A DNA stretch of 56,763 bases, taken from contig JAUWTJ010000018.1 of the NCBI GenBank assembly GCA_030614785.1, forward strand, positions 1 to 56,763, given 5' to 3'. The notes below the pieces were generated by a model, which ran no database searches, had not been told where the DNA came from, and was given only the letters and a program-made list of their open reading frames with translations. This document shows positions 49,203-56,763 of this stretch, one piece after another (the stretch's first letter is position 1; each line of letters starts with the position of its first letter). Position numbers and translations under genes: made by a program. Source of the stretch: Alphaproteobacteria bacterium. Lineage in GTDB: Bacteria; Pseudomonadota; Alphaproteobacteria; M2410.

Positions 49203-50606
49203 ATGACCGCAGCCATTTCTCCCGTTCTTGACCACCTTGACGCCGGCTTTGAGGGCGCGCTGGAGCGCCTTTTCCGGCTGCTGGAAATCCCCTCGATCTC
49301 GACCGACCCGGCTCATGCATCAGATTGCACCCGCGCGGCTGAGTGGCTGGCCGCAGATCTTCAGGGCATCGGGTTTGACGCACAGGTTTGCGCGACCGAG
49401 GGACATCCCATGGTCATGGGACATCTGGCGGCGGCCAATCCCTCGGCGCCTCACATCCTTTTTTATGGCCACTATGATGTGCAGCCGCCGGACCCGCTGG
49501 AGCTGTGGACCACGCCGCCGTTTGAGCCGCGTATCGACAAGACAAGCGCGGATGACGAGGGGCGGATCTATGCGCGCGGTGCGATGGACGACAAGGGCCA
49601 GTTGATGACTTTTGTGGAAGCCTGCCGGGCGACCATGGCGGTCCACGGCGCGCTGCCAATTTCTGTCACGGTGCTGTTTGAGGGCGAGGAAGAATCCGGT
49701 AGCGCCAGCCTGCAGCCGTTTCTTGAAGCCAATGCAGAGACGCTCAGGGCCGATCAGGTTTTGGTGTGCGACACGTTGATGTGGGACAAGCAGACGCCCG
49801 CCGTTACATCGATGCTGCGCGGTATGGTTTCGGGAGAACTGACCATCAAGGCGGCGAGCCGCGATCTTCACTCCGGGCTCTACGGCAATGCAGCGCAGAA
49901 CCCGAACAACATACTGGCGCGCATCCTGGCCAGTCTCAAGGATGAGAACGGCCATGTTAACGTGCCGGGATTCTATGACGGTGTTAAGGATCTTGATCCG
50001 GATGTGCTGGGTCAGTGGAAAGATCTTGGCTTCAACGAGGCGACCTTCCTTGGCGACATCGGTCTGAAAAAATCCGCCGGCGAGCCGGGCCGCCACATCC
50101 TGGAGCACCTGTGGTCGCGCCCGTCGTGCGACGTCAACGGCATGTGGGGCGGCTATATTGACGAAGGTTTCAAGACGGTAATCCCGGCGGAAGCTTCGGC
50201 CAAAATTTCCTTTCGCCTGGTGGCGGGACAGGACCCGCAGGGTGTTTATGACAGCTTCAAGGCCTTCGTTGCGGCCCAGATACCGGAGGATTGCTCGGTC
50301 ACCTTTAAGGATCACGGCTGTAATCCGGCGGTGACCTGCGACACGTCGAGCGACTTTGTCAAAACCGCGCTGGGGGAACTGACCAATGAGTTCGACAGAC
50401 AGGCGACGTTTGTCGGCTGCGGCGGCTCGATCCCCATCGTGGAGAATTTCGCCGATACGCTTGGCATGGAAAGTGTGCTTATCGGCTTTGGTCTTGAAGA
50501 CGATTGCGCGCACAGTCCGAACGAGAAATATGAAATCTCCAGCTTTCGCCATGGCGCACGCTTCTGGGCGCGGCTCCTTCAGGCGCTCGGCCAAAAAGAC
50601 AGATAA
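49203..50606 (+). CDS. M20-family metallopeptidase (dipeptidase type)
   Basis: 467 residues. The zinc site HYDVQPPDPLELW is followed by ARGAMDDKGQL and the catalytic/metal EGEEESGS, all M20 landmarks, and SRDLHSGLYGNAAQNP of the dimerisation domain marks the dipeptidase/CNDP-like branch. It is expected to cleave dipeptides or acylated amino acids in the cytosol, with no signal peptide. ATG 49203 is chosen; the open frame upstream overlaps the VWA gene. It lies 63 bp before a second M20 gene, so the two are likely co-transcribed. Confidence 0.92.
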   Translation: MTAAISPVLDHLDAGFEGALERLFRLLEIPSISTDPAHASDCTRAAEWLAADLQGIGFDAQVCATEGHPMVMGHLAAANPSAPHILFYGHYDVQPPDPLELWTTPPFEPRIDKTSADDEGRIYARGAMDDKGQLMTFVEACRATMAVHGALPISVTVLFEGEEESGSASLQPFLEANAETLRADQVLVCDTLMWDKQTPAVTSMLRGMVSGELTIKAASRDLHSGLYGNAAQNPNNILARILASLKDENGHVNVPGFYDGVKDLDPDVLGQWKDLGFNEATFLGDIGLKKSAGEPGRHILEHLWSRPSCDVNGMWGGYIDEGFKTVIPAEASAKISFRLVAGQDPQGVYDSFKAFVAAQIPEDCSVTFKDHGCNPAVTCDTSSDFVKTALGELTNEFDRQATFVGCGGSIPIVENFADTLGMESVLIGFGLEDDCAHSPNEKYEISSFRHGARFWARLLQALGQKDR

Positions 50607-50617
50607 GAGCGACCAAT

Positions 50618-50645
50618 AAAAACAAAAACAAAAACAAAAACAAAA
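50618..50645 (+). repeat. AAAAAC hexamer tandem repeat
   Basis: Four exact AAAAAC units plus a partial fifth, in the 63-bp gap between two M20 genes and ending 24 bp before the second start codon. It stands out in this GC-rich DNA. A length change here would alter the spacing and leader of the second gene but not its reading frame. Confidence 0.9.
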
Positions 50646-50669
50646 TGACTCTAAAGGGATGGAACAACA

Positions 50670-51971
50670 ATGAACACTCGGCCGGAAATTGACGCGGCAC
50701 TCGCAAGGAAAATTCAGGGGGCCGTCCGTGACGGCATGGCGGATCAGATCGCCTTTACCGAGGAGCTGGTGCGCAAGCCGTCGGTCCGCGGTCAGGAACA
50801 CACCGCGCAGGACTTCCTTTTTCAGGAACTCAAGGCGCGCGGTTATGCCATGGATCGCTGGGCGATAGACCCCGCCGAGATTGAAAACCATCCAGGGTTC
50901 TCACCGGTCGCGGTGCCCTATGACAATGCGATCAACGTTGTCGGCACGCACCGGCCGCGCGATGAGCAAGGGCGCTCGCTTATTCTCAACGGCCATGTGG
51001 ATGTGGTGCCGACCGGGCCGCTGGATATGTGGGAGCGCGCGCCGTTCGAACCGCACATTGAGGGCGACTGGCTCTATGGCCGCGGCAGCGCCGATATGAA
51101 AGCCGGGCTTGTCGCCAACATCTTTGCACTCGATGCGCTGAAGAGGCTCGGATACCAACCAGCGGCCACGGTTCATGTTCAATCTGTCACCGAAGAGGAA
51201 TGTACCGGCAATGGCGCACTGTCGGCACTGGCGCGCGGCTACAAGGCCGAGGCCGCGATAATCCCCGAGCCGATGGGCGAGGGTTTTGCCCGGGCCTCGG
51301 TTGGTGTCATCTGGTTCCGCGTTCATGTGAAGGGCCATCCGGTTCATGTGGCCGACGCGAGCACCGGAGAAAACGCCATCGATGCCGCGATCTTTTTGAT
51401 CGGTGAGTTGAAAACCTATGAAAAGCAGCGCAATGCACTGAAGAAGGATCATCCGCACTTTGCCGAACTGGAAAAGCCGATCAACGTCAATATTGGCAAG
51501 ATCGAAGGCGGCGACTGGGCTTCGTCGGTTCCGGCGTGGTGCAGCTTTGATGTCAGGACGGCGCTTTATCCCGGCGAGAATGCGAAAGAGGCCGCGCGCG
51601 AGATCGAAACCTTCCTGCGCGGTGCATCGGGCAAACATTCCTTCCTCGGCAACAACCCGCCCGAGATCGAATTCAACGGCTTCATGGCCGAAGGCTTTGA
51701 ACTTGAAGCGGGCAGCGATGCGGAAAAAACCCTCGCCGCAGCTCACACCACAGCGACCTCAAAAGAGCTGGAAAGCTTCACATCGCTGGCCTATCTCGAT
51801 GCGCGCGTCTTTGTGCTCTATGATGGCACACCGTGTCTCGTTTATGGTCCGGTCTCGAAGGGTATTCATGGATTCAATGAGGCTGTGAGCATTAAATCGA
51901 CAGAAAATGTCACCAATACGATCGCACTTTTTATCGCCCTGTGGTGCGGTCTTGAGCCGATTTCCGGGTGA
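50670..51971 (+). CDS. M20-family deacylase/peptidase (ArgE/DapE type)
   Basis: 433 residues. Metal and catalytic motifs are NGHVDVVPTGPLDMW, YGRGSADMKAG and VTEEECTGNGAL, with VKGHPVHVADASTGENAIDA in the dimerisation domain. It belongs to the ArgE/DapE/ACY1 group and probably removes an acyl or peptide group from an amino acid; it is unlikely to be the biosynthetic ArgE or DapE because it is longer and not with arg/dap genes. It carries no signal peptide. Confidence 0.92.
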   Translation: MNTRPEIDAALARKIQGAVRDGMADQIAFTEELVRKPSVRGQEHTAQDFLFQELKARGYAMDRWAIDPAEIENHPGFSPVAVPYDNAINVVGTHRPRDEQGRSLILNGHVDVVPTGPLDMWERAPFEPHIEGDWLYGRGSADMKAGLVANIFALDALKRLGYQPAATVHVQSVTEEECTGNGALSALARGYKAEAAIIPEPMGEGFARASVGVIWFRVHVKGHPVHVADASTGENAIDAAIFLIGELKTYEKQRNALKKDHPHFAELEKPINVNIGKIEGGDWASSVPAWCSFDVRTALYPGENAKEAAREIETFLRGASGKHSFLGNNPPEIEFNGFMAEGFELEAGSDAEKTLAAAHTTATSKELESFTSLAYLDARVFVLYDGTPCLVYGPVSKGIHGFNEAVSIKSTENVTNTIALFIALWCGLEPISG

Positions 51972-52120
51972 CGGATCGAATTTTAGGAAATTACCCTTCG
52001 AGATTTATGGGCCGGCTTCAGACCTTCTTAGGGCGCGGCTCGATAGTCTTGACCTCACGCAATGGACCCTGTGCCGGTCCTTTTATTCAAGGCGGCGTGG
52101 CAAGATAAGGAGACACTGAC

Positions 52121-52210
52121 ATGAGCCCTTCAATTTCTCGTTCGGCAACCCTCGTCCTGATCTTTTTCTTTGGCTCAGCTGTGCTCGTGAGTTCAGCAAT
52201 CGGCCTGTGA
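52121..52210 (+). CDS. 29-residue small membrane protein (candidate)
   Basis: A short ORF with a good ribosome-binding site: AAGGAG 8 nt before ATG 52121. The product is MSPSISRSATLVLIFFFG followed by SAVLVSSAIGL, one hydrophobic helix with an N-terminal Ser/Arg patch, much like other short single-pass membrane proteins. A 19-bp hairpin follows the stop (52263-52306), as expected for the end of a small transcript. It lies 149 bp after the M20 gene. No homologue comes to mind, so the function is unknown. The ribosome-binding site and hydrophobic product are observed; translation is inferred. Confidence 0.55.
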   Translation: MSPSISRSATLVLIFFFGSAVLVSSAIGL

Positions 52211-52262
52211 GCCTGCGGTTCTGAGTAGCCCCGCAACCTTTCGACACCCCCAGGGTTCCAAA

Positions 52263-52306
52263 CCGGGTCATGTCTGCTGATGCAGAAATCAGCAGGCATG
52301 GCCCGG
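52263..52306 (+). terminator. 19-bp hairpin between the small ORF and the PAS_5 gene
   Basis: CCGGGTCATGTCTGCTGAT pairs with ATCAGCAGGCATGGCCCGG around the loop GCAGAA. In plus-strand RNA all 19 positions pair (two as G-U); in minus-strand RNA those two would be A-C mismatches. There is no strong T tract, so it may be a terminator, an RNA stability element or part of a small RNA. It begins 52 bp past the 29-residue ORF and abuts the stop of the convergent PAS_5 gene. Confidence 0.7.
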
Positions 52307-52795
52307 CTACTGTTCGGCATAGTCGAACACCGAGAGCGTTCGGGTGACGTCACGGTCATTGGAAGACAAGGGTAGACACAATACCTCAATTACCCTGAAC
52401 TCGTGTCCGACATAAACACTCTTGATCGGACCAAGATGGACGGGCTTTTTGCTGTCGATGACCATCTTCAGTATGGCCAGTGTTCTTTCTCTGAAAGGGG
52501 TCTGCTTGATGGACCTGACCCTGTCGCCTTTCCGCAGGGCGGCTGTCTCGCCACCAAAGAAGTTGCCGTTGAAGACCACACTGTGGTCCGCGCCGCCGTC
52601 TACCGTATCAAATATATAGATCTTGCGCAGATGGGGTGCCAGTTTCAGCAGGTCCACACTGTCCGGATGTGGCATATTCCTCCCGCCCCGGAGTTCAGCC
52701 CAGTAGTCATAGACCTCGCGCAATCCCGCGTTCGTCAGATCTTTCGATTCTGGCGCCACAAGTATCGGAAAGTTCCGCTTTCTCGCCTTCCACAT
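52307..52795 (-). CDS. PAS_5-type (PF07310-like) PAS-domain protein
   Basis: 162 residues with the same architecture as the PAS_5 protein at 6473: LREVYDYWAELRGGRNMPHP, DSVDLLKLAPHLRKIYIFD, SVVFNGNFFGGETAALRKGDRV, and a C-terminal VIEVLCLPLSSNDRDVTRTL strand pair. The YW...RGG.xMP and 'LLKLAPHL' pattern is the family signature. It has no output domain. Its start is 225 bp from the divergent acyl-CoA carboxylase gene. Confidence 0.82.
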   Translation of the reverse strand: MWKARKRNFPILVAPESKDLTNAGLREVYDYWAELRGGRNMPHPDSVDLLKLAPHLRKIYIFDTVDGGADHSVVFNGNFFGGETAALRKGDRVRSIKQTPFRERTLAILKMVIDSKKPVHLGPIKSVYVGHEFRVIEVLCLPLSSNDRDVTRTLSVFDYAEQ

Positions 52796-53020
52796 CTCGA
52801 CTCCGAGCGCACTCCATCATTAGCCACGGAACAGGCGCAAGCACGCAGCAAGAGTATTCACGTAGCCCTGTCAATAGACAAGCCCCCAAAAACTCCGTCG
52901 AATATCAGTCGCACTATTGTTTTTGCCGTGGTTTTCAATACCCGCTCACTAATGCTAGTCTGGCCAAAAGACAATCAAGAAAGTCGGCGGAATTTTCCGG
53001 ACGGCTCTTCGGGAGGAAAT

Positions 53021-56000
53021 ATGACACTCAAGAACATCCTGGTCGCCAACAGGGGCGAGATTGCTGTGCGTATTATGCGGGCGGCGGCGGAACTGGGGAT
53101 CAAATCAACTGGCGTGCACGCCCAGGATGACGCCCTGTCGCTTCATACGAGGAAATGTGACCTCAGTGTCGGCCTGAACGGGCGCGGCCCGGCGGCTTAT
53201 CTGGACGGCGCATCGATTATTGCTGCGGCGCTGGAAGCGGGCTGTGATGCGGTCCACCCGGGATACGGCTTTCTCAGCGAAAACGCCGGGTTTGCCCGGG
53301 CTTGCCAAAAGGCAGGCCTCACCTTCATCGGGCCACAGCCCTCGGTGCTTGAACTGTTCGGCGACAAGGCGGCCGCCCGGCAACTTGCAGAGAAATGCAA
53401 CGTGCCGCTTTTGCCGGGCATCAATCACGCTGCCACCCTTGAAGAGGCACGTGGCTTCTTCGAGGGGCTTGGCGACGGGGAGGCCATGGTCATCAAGGCT
53501 ATCCACGGCGGCGGCGGGCGCGGCATGCGCATCGTTGCAAGCCTTGAAGAACTGGACGATGCCTATGAGCGCTGCCAATCGGAAGCCAGGCTGGCCTTTG
53601 GCAACGGCGATGTCTACGTGGAGCGGCGCATTACACGGGCGCGCCATATCGAAATCCAGATTGTCGGCGATGGCTCCGGTGATGTCATTGCCCTGGGTGA
53701 GCGCGAATGCTCCCTGCAACGGCGCCACCAGAAGCTGGTCGAGATCGCGCCCGCCCCGTTCCTGCCGGAAGCGCTGCGCCAACGACTAACTGCATCGGCG
53801 CTTGAGATGGCCAAAGCCATCAAATACGTCAGCCTGGGAACCTTCGAATTTCTTGTCGATGCTGAAGACCTGTCGGAGGAAAGCCCCTTTGCCTTTATTG
53901 AAGCCAATGCGCGCCTGCAGGTCGAGCATACCGTGACCGAGGAAGTCATGGGGGTGGATCTGGTCCAGACGCAGATCCTGATCGCCGGCGGGGCCGCTCT
54001 CGCTGACGTCGGGCTGAACAGTGACAAGCCACTCAGCCCGCGCGGCTTCGCCATCCAGACCCGGATCAACATGGAAGTCATGAAGGCTGATGGCACGACA
54101 AAGCCGACCGGCGGTGTGCTGACTACGTTCGAGCCCTCCAGCGGGCCCGGTATTCGTGTCGATACTTTTGGCTATGCCGGATATCAGACCAGCCCGAGCT
54201 ACGATTCGCTACTGGCCAAGCAGATTGTTCATTCACACAGCGCAGATTTTTCCGTCGCGCTTGCCAAAGCCTACCGCGCCTTGTGCGAATTTCGCATCGA
54301 AGGTCTTCAGACAAACCTCTCGTTTCTGCAAAACCTCTTGCAGCACGAGGCGCTGACAACGGGCGCGCTCTATACACGCTTTGTTGATGATCACGCAGCC
54401 GAGCTGGCGGAAGACGATACTGACCACGAACGGCTGTTCTTTTCGCAGGAGATGAAAGCGGCAGCGGGCGGTGAGAAACGCACGACGGGAGCCACGATCG
54501 ATGCGAGCGATCCCCTCGCCGTCCTTGCCCACGGCAAGGCAGAGGACGGCGCACCGGCGACTGTTCACGCTGCAGAACCCGTTTCATCCGTCGCCGCCGC
54601 GCGGGGGCCGGACGGATCTTTCCCGATTGAAGCGCCCATTCAGGGCACCATTGTCAGTGTCGATGTGGCGGAAGGTGACCTTGTGCAAAAAGGTGCCTCG
54701 CTCATCGTCATGGAAGCCATGAAGATGGAGCATGTTATTCATGCTCCTGAAAGCGGCTATGTCCGCTTGCTGGGCGTCGAGGCGGGTGACACGATCTTTG
54801 AAGGTCATCCGCTCATCTTTCTCGAACCAGCGGAGGGCGACAAGGAGACCGCGCATGCGGAAATAGACGTTGATCTTGATTTCGTTCGTCCGGATCTTCA
54901 GGACGTCATTGACCGCCACGCCTTTGGGCTCGACGAAAACAGACCCGAGGCGGTTGCCAAGCGCAAGAAAATCGGTCATCGCACCGCGCGGGCGAACATC
55001 ATGGACCTGTGCGACGAGGGCAGCTTTGCCGAATACGGATCGCTGGCGCTGGCGGCCCAACGCCGACGCCGGTCCATGGAGGACTTGATTAAAAATACGC
55101 CGGGAGACGGCATGGTCGCCGGTATCGGCAGCGTCAACGGCGACCTGTTCGATGACAAGGCGGCCCAGGTTGTCGCCATGTCCTATGACTACACGGTGCT
55201 TGCCGGAACGCAGGGCAAGAATAATCACACCAAGAAAGACCGCATGTTCGAAATCGCCGAGAAGCAGAAGCTGCCGGTTGTTTTCTTCACTGAGGGCGGG
55301 GGCGGCAGACCTGGCGATACAGACGGAACCGGCGTTGCCGGCCTTGATTGCCTCGCCTTCCACTACTTCGGACGCCTCTCCGGCCTGGTGCCTCTGGTCG
55401 GTGTCAATGCCGGGCGTTGTTTTGCCGGTAACGCCTCCCTGCTGGGCTGCTGCGATGTCATTATCGCGACGGAAGACTCCACCATTGGCATGGGCGGACC
55501 GGCGATGATCGAGGGCGGCAACCTGGGCATTTATCGTCCCGAGGAGGTTGGCCCGATGTCGGTCCAGGTCCCGAACGGTGTCGTCGACATCGCGGTCAAG
55601 GATGAAGAAGAAGCTGTGGTTGTGGCGAAGAAATATCTTTCCTACTTCCAGGGCACGACCCGCGACTATGCAGTCCATGACCAACGCAAGCTTCGGACCA
55701 TCATTCCAGAGAATCGCCTGCGCATTTATGACGTGCGCGAAGTTATTGAGACCATCTGCGACGTCGATTCGGTGCTTGAGATTCGCCGCGGATTTGGCCC
55801 GGGCATGGTCACCGCCCTTGGCCGCATCGAGGGGCGGCCGATGGGTGTTATCGCCAACAACCCGGAACATCTGGCAGGCGCGGTCACCTCTGACGGCGCG
55901 GACAAGGCGGCGCGTTTCATGCAGCTGTGCGACGCCTTTGATATTCCGATCCTGATGCTGTGCGACACGCCCGGCATCATGGTCGGGCCGGAGGCAGAAA

Positions 56001-56440
56001 AGACCGGGCTGGTGCGTCACGCCAATCGGCTGTTTGTCACCGGCGGCAGTCTCACGGTGCCGTTCTTCACCATCATCTTGCGCAAGGCCTACGGGCTGGG
56101 TGCCCAGGCCATGGCGGGGGGCAGTTTCCGCGCGCCGATCTTTTCCATTGCGTGGCCAACCGGCGAGGTCGGCGGCATGGGGCTCGAGGGTGCCGTGAAG
56201 CTTGGTTATCGCAACGAATTGGCGGCTATCGAAGATCCGGAGGAACGCAAGAAGACCTTCGACGATATGGTGGCCGCTTCCTATGAGCGCGGCAAGGCGA
56301 TCAATGCGGCCTCGCATCTGGAGTTTGACGATGTTATCGACCCGCATGACTCGCGCCACTGGATCCTCAGCGCCTTGAAATCCGCGCCGCCAATTCTACC
56401 GCGCGCCGGCAAGAAGCGGCCCATGGTAGATACATGGTGA
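53021..56440 (+). CDS. Single-chain acyl-CoA carboxylase (BC-BCCP-CT fusion)
   Basis: 1139 residues uniting three functions. Residues 1 to ~455 are biotin carboxylase (ILVANRGEIAVRIMRAA, HPGYGFLSENAGF, ATP-grasp loop HGGGGRGMRI, ERECSLQRRHQK, FIEANARLQVEHTVTEE). A biotinyl domain around residues 535-605 has EAMKMEH with the biotinylated Lys568. The rest is a carboxyltransferase with FFTEGGGGRPGDTDGTG, GGPAMIEGGNLG and AMAGGSFRAPIFSIAWPTGE. This layout matches single-chain acyl-CoA carboxylases such as the mycobacterial LCC type, which accept short to long acyl-CoAs. GGGAGGAAAT precedes ATG 53021; the frame is open to 52403 but that part is antisense to the PAS_5 gene. Substrate chain length is unknown. 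Confidence 0.93.
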   Translation: MTLKNILVANRGEIAVRIMRAAAELGIKSTGVHAQDDALSLHTRKCDLSVGLNGRGPAAYLDGASIIAAALEAGCDAVHPGYGFLSENAGFARACQKAGLTFIGPQPSVLELFGDKAAARQLAEKCNVPLLPGINHAATLEEARGFFEGLGDGEAMVIKAIHGGGGRGMRIVASLEELDDAYERCQSEARLAFGNGDVYVERRITRARHIEIQIVGDGSGDVIALGERECSLQRRHQKLVEIAPAPFLPEALRQRLTASALEMAKAIKYVSLGTFEFLVDAEDLSEESPFAFIEANARLQVEHTVTEEVMGVDLVQTQILIAGGAALADVGLNSDKPLSPRGFAIQTRINMEVMKADGTTKPTGGVLTTFEPSSGPGIRVDTFGYAGYQTSPSYDSLLAKQIVHSHSADFSVALAKAYRALCEFRIEGLQTNLSFLQNLLQHEALTTGALYTRFVDDHAAELAEDDTDHERLFFSQEMKAAAGGEKRTTGATIDASDPLAVLAHGKAEDGAPATVHAAEPVSSVAAARGPDGSFPIEAPIQGTIVSVDVAEGDLVQKGASLIVMEAMKMEHVIHAPESGYVRLLGVEAGDTIFEGHPLIFLEPAEGDKETAHAEIDVDLDFVRPDLQDVIDRHAFGLDENRPEAVAKRKKIGHRTARANIMDLCDEGSFAEYGSLALAAQRRRRSMEDLIKNTPGDGMVAGIGSVNGDLFDDKAAQVVAMSYDYTVLAGTQGKNNHTKKDRMFEIAEKQKLPVVFFTEGGGGRPGDTDGTGVAGLDCLAFHYFGRLSGLVPLVGVNAGRCFAGNASLLGCCDVIIATEDSTIGMGGPAMIEGGNLGIYRPEEVGPMSVQVPNGVVDIAVKDEEEAVVVAKKYLSYFQGTTRDYAVHDQRKLRTIIPENRLRIYDVREVIETICDVDSVLEIRRGFGPGMVTALGRIEGRPMGVIANNPEHLAGAVTSDGADKAARFMQLCDAFDIPILMLCDTPGIMVGPEAEKTGLVRHANRLFVTGGSLTVPFFTIILRKAYGLGAQAMAGGSFRAPIFSIAWPTGEVGGMGLEGAVKLGYRNELAAIEDPEERKKTFDDMVAASYERGKAINAASHLEFDDVIDPHDSRHWILSALKSAPPILPRAGKKRPMVDTW

Positions 56441-56529
56441 CTGGCCAATTCCACCTGACTGCCGGTCATTGACTATTAACGAAAAGGGGGCACGATGGGG
56501 TTCTTCCTGATCCTTTGAGAAGCCTCGTC

Positions 56530-56763
56530 ATGCAAGAGAAAGAACTGAGACTGGCGCTGGTATGTTATGGCGGCGTTTCGCTGGCCATCTACATGTCCGG
56601 TGTTACCAGTGAAGTTCTCAAAGTCGTGCGCGCCAGCCGCGCCTATCACGGCGTCATTGATCCGGATGAGCGGCGCGGCATCACCTATGATGATGTGGCC
56701 GACACCTCGGCCTATGAAACCGATACAGAGCGGCTCTACTTCGAACTTCTGCAATCGCTCGCG
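56530..56763 (+). CDS. Patatin-like protein, 3'-truncated by the window
   Basis: 78 codons at the window edge. The start MQEKELRLALVCYGGVSLAI followed by YMSGVTSEVLKVVRASRAY matches the N-terminus of large patatin-related proteins (the GGVSLAIYM oxyanion-hole motif and the SGVTxELxKLVRASR helix). The Gly-X-Ser-X-Gly nucleophile should lie beyond the window. Patatins hydrolyse acyl lipids. It is 89 bp downstream of the acyl-CoA carboxylase, on the same strand. ATG 56530 is the first good start after an in-frame stop. Confidence 0.8.
   Translation, partial: MQEKELRLALVCYGGVSLAIYMSGVTSEVLKVVRASRAYHGVIDPDERRGITYDDVADTSAYETDTERLYFELLQSLA

Noticed and set aside
49320-50891. A 523-codon minus-strand open frame across both M20 genes
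   Set aside because: Antisense to two clear peptidases and crosses their intergenic AAAAAC repeat, which it would translate as a Phe/Cys run; not a plausible protein.
52403-53020. An N-terminal extension of about 206 codons on the acyl-CoA carboxylase
   Set aside because: It is antisense to the PAS_5 gene, and the family N-terminus together with a strong ribosome-binding site lies at 53021.
54584-56359. A 591-codon minus-strand open frame antisense to the acyl-CoA carboxylase
   Set aside because: The carboxylase frame is conserved throughout; the antisense product is His/Arg/Asp-biased with no domain and no good start region.

Overview
The window is a gene-dense chromosomal segment of an alphaproteobacterium. 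This is inferred from the F1-only ATP synthase operon (atpHAGDC) lying beside priA, the mdh-sucC-sucD-sucA-sucB-lpd order, a complete ccoNOQP-ccoGHIS (fixNOQP-fixGHIS) set, two PAS_5-type proteins and a single-chain acyl-CoA carboxylase. Nearly all of it is core metabolic sequence. I see no rRNA, tRNA, CRISPR array, transposase or phage gene. The species cannot be fixed from this DNA alone.

Layout. 1-3.6 kb: end of an EmrA-like adaptor, an EmrB-like DHA2 exporter and a ZapE ATPase. 3.6-7.1 kb: aminopeptidase N, diverging from a PAS_5 protein. 7.1-14.7 kb: atpHAGDC and priA on the minus strand. 14.8-18.1 kb: a transaldolase-type gene, an inserted-looking lipoprotein gene, a 243-bp second copy of the transaldolase 3' end, and xerC. 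18.2-19.3 kb: an overlapping HPt / response-regulator pair. 19.3-28.4 kb: the oxoglutarate dehydrogenase complex, succinyl-CoA ligase and malate dehydrogenase. 28.6-38.4 kb: a mixed block with an unrecognised HExxH protein, an FMN-dependent lactate-type dehydrogenase, CsaA, NnrU, the TldD/TldE protease pair, a MAPEG protein, a large thioredoxin-fold protein and a DUF2189 membrane protein. 38.4-46.3 kb: cbb3 oxidase structural and maturation genes. 46.8-52.2 kb: a MoxR ATPase and VWA pair, two M20 peptidases and a 29-codon membrane-protein ORF. 52.3-56.8 kb: a second PAS_5 protein, a single-chain biotin-dependent acyl-CoA carboxylase and the start of a patatin-like protein.

Functionally the genes describe aerobic to microaerobic respiration. 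The TCA enzymes make NADH and succinate, lactate oxidation feeds electrons, the high-affinity cbb3 oxidase with its copper-loading factors consumes oxygen, and F1 makes ATP. M20 peptidases, PepN and TldDE suggest active peptide turnover, and the patatin plus acyl-CoA carboxylase suggest lipid turnover.

The least ordinary parts are: the duplicated transaldolase 3' end flanking a lipoprotein gene; a TATAC-rich motif cluster abutting that duplication; the 29-codon ORF followed by a 19-bp hairpin; the orphan HExxH protein; the kinase-less HPt/receiver pair; and a recurring pattern of 12-22 bp tandem duplications in or near gene ends. I did not find a convincing new multi-gene defence or mobile system.
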